31,714 nucleotides of DNA from Prorocentrum cordatum (taxonomy: Eukaryota > Sar > Dinophyceae > Prorocentrales > Prorocentraceae). The DNA lies in assembly GCA_963575745.1 (NCBI GenBank), contig CAUYUJ010015954.1, forward strand, positions 82,573 to 114,286, in the 5' to 3' direction. Below are positions 26,995 to 31,714 of this stretch, piece by piece (positions within the stretch are counted from its first letter, which is position 1; each line of letters starts with the position of its first letter). The notes under the pieces are model-generated. The model saw nothing but the letters and a program-made list of their open reading frames with translations, did no database searches and was not told where the DNA came from. The position numbers were made by a program, and so were the translations under genes.

Positions 26995-27259
26995 GCGTTC
27001 GTGCCGACGCCCTGCGACTGGCCGCCGCCGCCGCGGCCGCGCCCGCGGCGCGCAGCGCGCGGGCCATCGCTCGCTGGGCGCGCCGCGCCCGGCAGCGCGG
27101 AGGGCCGGCGGCCGCCCTCGGCGGCCGCACCCGGCGCACGGGGCAATCGACGCGCCTTTGGAGGGCCGCGAGAGGCGGGCCCCCCGCAGGGGAAGCCCTG
27201 CCGGCTGCCGAGGAGTCGCCTCCGAACCCTGCCCTGCCAGGAGGGCGAACAGATAGCAG
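26995..27259. other. Very GC-rich spacer, no gene
   Basis: This stretch is dominated by GCCGCGG/CGCGCC words. Open frames occur in all phases without motifs. It begins with the second copy of GCCCTGCGACTGGCC (27009-27023). Confidence 0.3.
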
Positions 27260-27261
27260 TA

Positions 27262-27450
27262 GGTCGGGCCTGTCCCCCCCCCTGCAGGGGGATTTTCGAC
27301 GAAAAATAAGAGATGCCCCCAAAACACCCCAAAGAGGCCAACAAATATTCAAGAAGTAGTCCCCAGATTATGTTTGGAGTATTTGTTGACTTTTTTGGGG
27401 GTATGTTTCATTTTTCGTCGACATCCCCCTGTAGGGGGACAGGCCCGACT
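27262..27450. mobile_element. TA-flanked foldback MITE, copy 3 (best preserved)
   Basis: TA (27260-27261) precedes GGTCGGGCCTGTCCCC, and GGGGACAGGCCCGACT is followed by TA (27451-27452), so ends and TA duplication are both intact. The arms continue through CCTGCAGGGGGATTTTCGAC and GAAAAATAAGAGATGCCCCC, mirrored by TTTTTTGGGGGTATGTTTCA and TTTTTCGTCGACATCCCCCT. The length is 189 bases. Terminal repeats plus a TA duplication fit a Tc1/mariner-type non-autonomous element; the family is inferred only from the TA. Confidence 0.9.
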
Positions 27451-27452
27451 TA

Positions 27453-27718
27453 CAAAAATAGTACCAGGACGTCGACATCTCATTTCCAGTCGAGGTTCTA
27501 GGCAGTCCAGGTAGGTCTATAGGTCTGGAGGGCTATTCTCGGCGGTGGACAAACCTCCCTTTAGTAGACCTCCCCTTTGTGAAAACGGCCTGGGACCGAA
27601 ATCGACGGACCTGGACCCGCAAAAATGACGGCCGCGACGCACTCTCGCGAACCGAAAACGGCCAATTCCTTAATCGACGTGTGTCAGGGTAGGAGGTCTG
27701 TCCAACCCCGATATTCTT
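27453..27718. other. Spacer between two inverted-repeat elements
   Basis: No repeat match within the window and no recognised gene. Composition is moderate in GC. It contains TAGGTCTATAGGTCTGGAGG and CTCCCTTTAGTAGACCTCCC-type segments that may be weakly palindromic. Confidence 0.3.
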
Positions 27719-27944
27719 TAGCACTCTTAGAGGCCTCCTAGATGGGGTCGGAGTAGATGGCGTCGGAGGATCGCGCCGCATCGCCGATGCACGGGTGACG
27801 TCGGCGATGCCTCGGCGACGGTGGCGTGGAAAAACTTGGGCCCCACATCGAGCCGCATCGCTGATGCATCGCTGATGCATCGGCGATGCGGCGCGATCCT
27901 CCGACCCCATCTACTCCGACCCCATCTAGGAGACCTAGCACTCT
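27719..27944. mobile_element. 208-bp inverted-repeat element with 9-bp target duplication
   Basis: TAGCACTCT stands at 27719-27727 and 27936-27944. Between them, the left arm GGCCTCCTAGATGGGGTCGG-AGTAGATGGCGTCGGAGGAT and the right arm (its complement, ending ATCTAGGAGACC) pair over about 55-60 bases up to the GCATCGCCGATGCA palindromes. A 9-base duplication with long arms is typical of Mutator-like DNA elements (8 bases would be typical of hAT), so this is probably a non-autonomous Mutator-like MITE. The classification is inferred. Confidence 0.85.
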
Positions 27945-28116
27945 GCAAGGTCAGGGAAGCTGCCGGGCCTTCCCCGAGAAGGCCCCGGCCTCCCGCGGAG
28001 GCCCTGGCGCGCCGCAGCGCCTGCACGACGCGGGCGGGCCCGCTCCGCCCGCGGGGTGCCTCACAGATCGCTCGGACTCGCGAGCTGAGGCCTGACAGTG
28101 GGCCCAAGGGGCCCCC
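27945..28116. other. Short GC-rich spacer
   Basis: No feature is recognised. It leads directly into the long TCC tract. Confidence 0.3.
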
Positions 28117-29036
28117 CTCCCCCGCCTCCTCTGCCTCCTCCTCCTCCTCCTCCTACTCCTCCTCCTCCTCCTCCTCCTCCTCCTCCTCCTCCTCCTCCTC
28201 CTGCTCCTCCCTGCTCCTCCTCCTCCTCCCGTCCTCCTCCCCCTCCCCCTCCCGCGCCCCCTCCTCCTCCTCCTCCTCCTCCTCCTCCTCCTCCCCTCTC
28301 TCCTCCTCCTCCTCCTCCTCCTCCTCCTGCTCCTCCTCCTCCTCCGTCCTCCTCCCCCTCCCCCTCCCGCGCCCCTCCTCCTCCTCCTCCTCCTCCTCCT
28401 CCTCCTCCTCCTCCTCCTCTTCCTCCTCCGCCTCCTCCTCCTCCTCCTCCTCCTCCTCTCCTCCTCCTCCTCCTCCTCCTCCTCCTCCTCCTCCTCCTCC
28501 TCTCCTCCTCGCTCCTCCTCCTCCTCCCTCCTCCGCCTCCGTCCTCCTCCCCCTCCCCCTCCCCCGCCCCCCTCCTCCTCCTCCTCCTCCTCCTCCTCCT
28601 CCTCCTCCTCCTCCTCCCGCCTCCTCCTCCTCCTCCTCCTCCTCCTCCTCCTCTCCTCCTCCTCCTCCTCCTCCTCCTCCCTCCTCCTCCTCCTCCTCCT
28701 CCTCCTCCCCCTCCTCCTCCTCTCCTCCTCCTCCTCCTCCTCCGCCTCCTCCTCCTCCTCCTCCTCCCCTCCTCCTCCTCCTCCTCCTCCTCCTCCTCCT
28801 CCTCCTCCTCCTCTCCTCCTCCTCTCCTCCTCCTCCTCCTCCTTCCTCCTCCTCCTCCTCCTCTCCTCCTCCTTCCTCCTCCCTCCTCCTCTCCTCCTAC
28901 CTCCTCCCCCTCTCCTCCTCCCTCCTCCTCCTCCTCCTCCTCCACCTCCTCCTCCTCCTCATGCTCCTGCTCCTGCTCCTCCTCCTCCATCTTCTCCTCC
29001 TTCTCCTCCTTCTCCTCCTCCTCCTCCTCCTCCTGC
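28117..29036 (+). repeat. Kilobase TCC/CTC simple-repeat tract
   Basis: About 920 bases are almost entirely TCC units. A recurring CCGTCCTCCCCCTCCCCCTC-CCGCGCCCC island (about 28231-28261, 28344-28375, 28530-28568) shows that the tract has been duplicated in blocks of roughly 115 and 190 bases. The poly-Ser, poly-Pro and poly-Glu frames across it are artefacts of the repeat. Confidence 0.95.
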
Positions 29037-29059
29037 TCCGGTCGTGATTTTCCACGCCA

Positions 29060-29275
29060 GAAGCATTGATGTCTTTTGCAAGTTTTTCGGGCTCTCCCCT
29101 CTTCCGTCCCAGAAGGGCCCCAGACGGCTCAAGAGGCCCCAAAGAGCGTCCCCAGAGGGCCTCTGAGGCGCCCCAAAGGGGCCCAAAACGGTCCAAGAGG
29201 GCCCCCAGACGGGCCCAAGACGGCCCAGAGGCCCCAAAGATCGTGCCAAGACGGCCCCCTGCAGCGTCGGATCTC
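29060..29275 (+). repeat. GGCCCCA/CAAGAC degenerate repeat segment
   Basis: This segment is rich in GAGGCCCCAAAG and CCAAGACGGCCC words and resembles 24990-25095 (gene-free flank of the recombinase retroelement) in the order TTTTCGGG, CTC-CTCTT, AAGACGGCCC-CTGC. It is probably a dispersed repeat of unknown type. Confidence 0.45.
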
Positions 29276-29379
29276 AAGGTCCCATGGCAGCCCCTCCGCC
29301 TCTGGAGGAAGGCCGCCTCCCTGGCGTCTTGGCCGCGGCGGCGGGCCGGGAGCCTTTGCCACCTGGCCCGCTCCAGAAA

Positions 29380-29565
29380 CCCAGACCCCCTCGAGTCAAG
29401 ATAAAAATCACGATGGCAGGGTTTTCGCTATCTTCGGCCTCTGGGGGCCCTTACTGGGCCTCGGGACAGTCAAAAAACTACTCAGGATGAAAAGCCGGTC
29501 CCGGGGAATGGGTGCGGACGTCTGGGGGTCGCGTTCATAAAAAATCATGACGCCGGGGGTCTGCG
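29380..29565 (+). repeat. Dispersed TTTTCGCCATTTTCGG repeat, copy 3
   Basis: Homologous to 12077-12260: CCCAGACCCCCTCGAGTCAA, AAAAATCACGA, GGCCTCTGGGGGCCCTTACT, GTCAAAAAACTACTCAGGAT, CCGGTCCCGGGGAATGGGTG and AAAAATCATGACG. A further diverged sequence follows to about 29720 without a recognised gene. Confidence 0.75.
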
Positions 29566-29799
29566 TCACGATTCGCGCCTGCGCTGCCTGGGAATGCCTA
29601 ACCGACGTTGCGAAAGCATGGCAGCATCGCAAGAAATCGCGACCCGGAGCCCCAGGCCCATCTTTCGGCGGCATCTGTCGAGCCCGATCGATGTGAGACA
29701 GCCCCAGGGCCCGAAACTGGGCGAAAACGCTTGGTGTGAAAAAAAATTGCGACGCCCAGATCTCAAGGCAGGGCGGCCCAAACCCAGACAATTTCGCGT

Positions 29800-29970
29800 C
29801 CCGGAAGATCAGGACAGGAAGGTTTTGCCCGTTTTGGGCCTCTGGGGGCCCTCGCTGGGCCCGGAGCGGTCAAAAAACGGCTCAGGATATGAAAAGCTGG
29901 TCCCGGGGCGAGGGTCGGGACTTCCGGGGACTGCCTGCTTGAAAATCCAGACATCACATGTCTGGGAAGT
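29800..29970 (+). repeat. Dispersed TTTTCGCCATTTTCGG repeat, copy 4
   Basis: This diverged copy has GGTTTTGCCCGTTTTGGGCC, CTCTGGGGGCCCTCGCTGGG, GGTCAAAAAACGGCTCAGGA, GCTGGTCCCGGGGCGAGGGT, and CCAGACATCACATGTCTGG (about 29947-29965), a palindromic end. It lies about 420 bases from copy 3 in the same orientation. Confidence 0.7.
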
Positions 29971-30083
29971 GGTCCATGGGGACGCCCCAACAAAACTGCC
30001 CCACGGGAGGTCAAGAGGGGTCGACGGTGGCGCGGCGGTGGCCCGGGGCTACCTGGGCTTCCTCGGCGTACAGAGAAAGGGAT

Positions 30084-30405
30084 AAGGAGGAGGAGGAGGA
30101 GGAGGAGGAGGAGGAGGAGGAGAAGGAGGAGGAGGAGGAGGAGGAGGAGGGGAGGAAGAGAGGATGAGGACGACGACAAGTAGGAGCAGGAGCAGGAGTA
30201 CAGGAGGAGCAGGAGGAGCAGGAGGAGCAGAGGAGGGGCAGAAGGAGCAGGAGGAGTGAGGAGGGGAGGAGGGGGAGGAGGAGGAGGAGGAGGAGGAGGA
30301 GGACGAGGAGAGGAGGAGGAGGAGAGCAGCAGGAGGAGGAGGAGGAGCAGGAGAAGCAGTAGGAAGAGCGGGAGGAGGAGGAGGAGGAGGAGGAGGAGGA
30401 GGAGT
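30084..30405 (+). repeat. GGA/GGAGCA simple-repeat tract
   Basis: GGA units (30086-30155) continue into mixed GGAGCAGGA units (30180-30400) with short interruptions. Open frames here are low complexity only. Confidence 0.9.
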
Positions 30406-30625
30406 CCATCGCGCTGCCCGTGAGGAGCTCCGAGTCAGGAACGAGCGTGTTTTTGTTCCTGCCCACGGCTCGGCTCGGCCACGAGCAGGCGCCCCGGCCG
30501 AGATCTAGGGAACGGCCCGAGAGCCAGAGACCCTCTTGAGCCCGCAGTGGTCCTTGTTTCAGCGTCTTGGCTGGAGCCTGGGAGCTGCGGGCGCTCGGGT
30601 CTGTGCCAGACGCTGCCCTAGTATC
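30406..30625. other. Unique island between GGA and TCC tracts
   Basis: About 220 bases of non-repeat DNA lie between a GGA tract and a TCC tract. That arrangement makes the two tracts complementary arms around the island. No gene or domain is recognised. Confidence 0.35.
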
Positions 30626-30626
30626 T

Positions 30627-31312
30627 GGGGAGGGGCCTCCTCCTCCTCCCTCCTCCCTCCCCCTCCTCCTCCTCCTCCTCCTCCTCCTCCTCCTCCTCCT
30701 CCACCTCCTCCTCCTCCTCCTCCTCCTCCTCCTGCTCCTCCTCCTCCTCTCTCCTCCTCCTCCTCCTCCTCCTCCTCCTCCTCCTCCTCCCCCCCGCTCC
30801 TGCCCTGCTTCTCTCCCCTCCTCCTCCTCCTCATCCTCCTCCTCCTCCACTCCTCCTCCTCCTGCTCCTCCCCTCCTGCTCCTGCTTCCTGCTCCTTCCT
30901 CCTCCTCCCTCCTGGTCCTCTCCTCCTCCTTGCTCCTGCTCCTTCTCCTCCTGCTTCTCCTCCCCCTCCTGCTCTCCGCCTTCTTCTCTTCATCCTCCTC
31001 CTCCACCTCCATCCACTCCTTCTCCTCCTCCTCCTCCTCCTCCTCCTCCTCCCTCCTCCTCGTGCTGCTACTCTCCTGCTCCTTCTGTTCCTCCTCCTGC
31101 TCCTCCTGCGCCTCTTGCTCCTCCTGCTCCTGCTCCTCCCTCTCCTCCTGCTCCTGCTCCTCCTCCTCCTGCTCTTCATCCTCCTCCTCCTCCTCCTCCT
31201 CCTCCTCCTTCTCTCTGCCTCCTCATCGTCCTCCTCCTCCTCCTCCTCCTCCTCCTCCTCCTCCTCCTCCTCATCGTCCTCCTTCGCCTCCTCCTCCTCT
31301 TCCTTCCCAGCC
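30627..31312 (+). repeat. TCC/CTGCTCC simple-repeat tract
   Basis: TCC units with CTGCTCC, CTTCTCC and CATCCTCC variants run for nearly 700 bases. The second half is more degenerate (CTGCTCCTGCTCC units), so it is probably older or differently amplified. Confidence 0.92.
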
Positions 31313-31714
31313 TCTGCGTTGGCCCTCGTCGTGATCAAGACTCGGGACTGGGCAAGTCGTCACGACCCGAACCCACGAGGGAAGCGGAATCCTGCGAGTG
31401 CTGGGAGGGAACTCGGCGGCTCTTCGAATCTGCGAGCGGACTGTTGAGCAAACACGCCTGGACGGGTCCGCGTCGGCCGACGAGCCTCTTTGCACTCACG
31501 CAGTCCCAATCGTCCAAGGCTGGTGATCCTTGAGCAGGGGCTTCGAGGACCGAGAGGAGAAACAGAGGAGGCACACACTTCAGGAGGGGCGCCAAGCCTT
31601 GACACGTACATCGGCATGAGCTTCTCGAAGGCCAGGAGCTTTTCGAGGGTTCGCCGCTATCTTGCCACCAAGGATCTGGCTCGTCCAGCTACATCGGCAT
31701 CGAGCGTTCTCGTG
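31313..31714. other. Right end of the window, no gene recognised
   Basis: This 400-base stretch is non-repetitive. A minus-strand open frame (31595-31335) starts with a hydrophobic stretch, CVPPLFLLSVLEAPAQG, that could pass for a signal peptide, but it starts without an ATG (its first codon is GTG) and has no known domain. A plus-strand exon cut by the window edge is equally possible. Confidence 0.25.

Noticed and set aside
27821-31447. Poly-Ser, poly-Pro, poly-Leu and poly-Glu ORFs
   Set aside because: All derive from TCC/GGA simple repeats in alternative frames.
31335-31595. Small secreted-protein-like ORF at the right edge
   Set aside because: It has no ATG at its start, no homology recognised and no supporting context; mentioned only as a possibility.
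1-31714. tRNA, 5S RNA or spliced-leader RNA genes
   Set aside because: No tRNA-type B box with matching stems was seen. The leader match at 6204 lacks the GT donor and Sm-site region of a leader RNA gene and is followed directly by a coding ATG.

Overview
This window looks like nuclear DNA of a dinoflagellate. The main evidence is a 19-base match to the dinoflagellate spliced leader (reverse complement, 6204-6222) placed directly upstream of the start codon of a reverse-transcribed element. Supporting signs are the high GC content with long shadow ORFs, a gene whose introns are bounded by terminal inverted repeats and lack GT-AG ends, retroelements of types familiar from dinoflagellate genomes, and a very large share of simple repeats. 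Genus cannot be decided from the sequence; Polarella or Prorocentrum-like genomes are reasonable comparisons.

Layout. Positions 1-6203 (minus strand) hold a decayed LINE-like retrotransposon: N-terminal Cys motif, coiled coil, endonuclease, reverse transcriptase, RNase H and C-terminal Cys motif. It is broken by at least six frame changes and has lost catalytic residues. Its 5' end carries the spliced-leader relic, so the inserted copy came from a trans-spliced mRNA. Positions 6230-9700 are repeats: a dispersed repeat, a short inverted-repeat element with a GGA core, an 89-bp tandem repeat and a TCG tract. Positions 9709-11680 (minus) hold the only host-like gene I can support, a 2-oxoglutarate/Fe(II) oxygenase in three exons. 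Both introns are insertion-like elements with terminal inverted repeats and target-site-type direct repeats (introners), filled with TCC or GAC repeats. Positions 11700-17760 contain a TA-flanked MITE, a foldback element, a roughly 1-kb GCCTCA satellite ending in a 100-N gap, minisatellites and a transposase-like gene fragment.

Positions 17889-24776 (minus) are a nearly intact, apparently young tyrosine-recombinase retrotransposon of the DIRS/PAT/Ngaro group. It has the split direct repeat order A1-ORFs-B1-A2-B2, with each repeat pair identical as read. Its genes are a small Cys-rich membrane-type ORF, a gag-like ORF, a pol ORF (RT, RNase H, cytosine-methyltransferase-like) and a tyrosine recombinase. 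Gag and pol are in one frame separated by a single TAG.

Positions 24777-31714 contain no gene I recognise. They hold 113-bp and 156-bp tandem repeats, two more copies of the TA-flanked MITE family around a branched multi-hairpin element, a 208-bp inverted-repeat element with a perfect 9-bp target duplication, further copies of a dispersed repeat, and kilobase-scale TCC/GGA tracts.

The genes form no pathway. The window is a mobile-element landscape around one oxygenase gene, showing three modes of insertion: cDNA-based, recombinase-based and inverted-repeat DNA elements.
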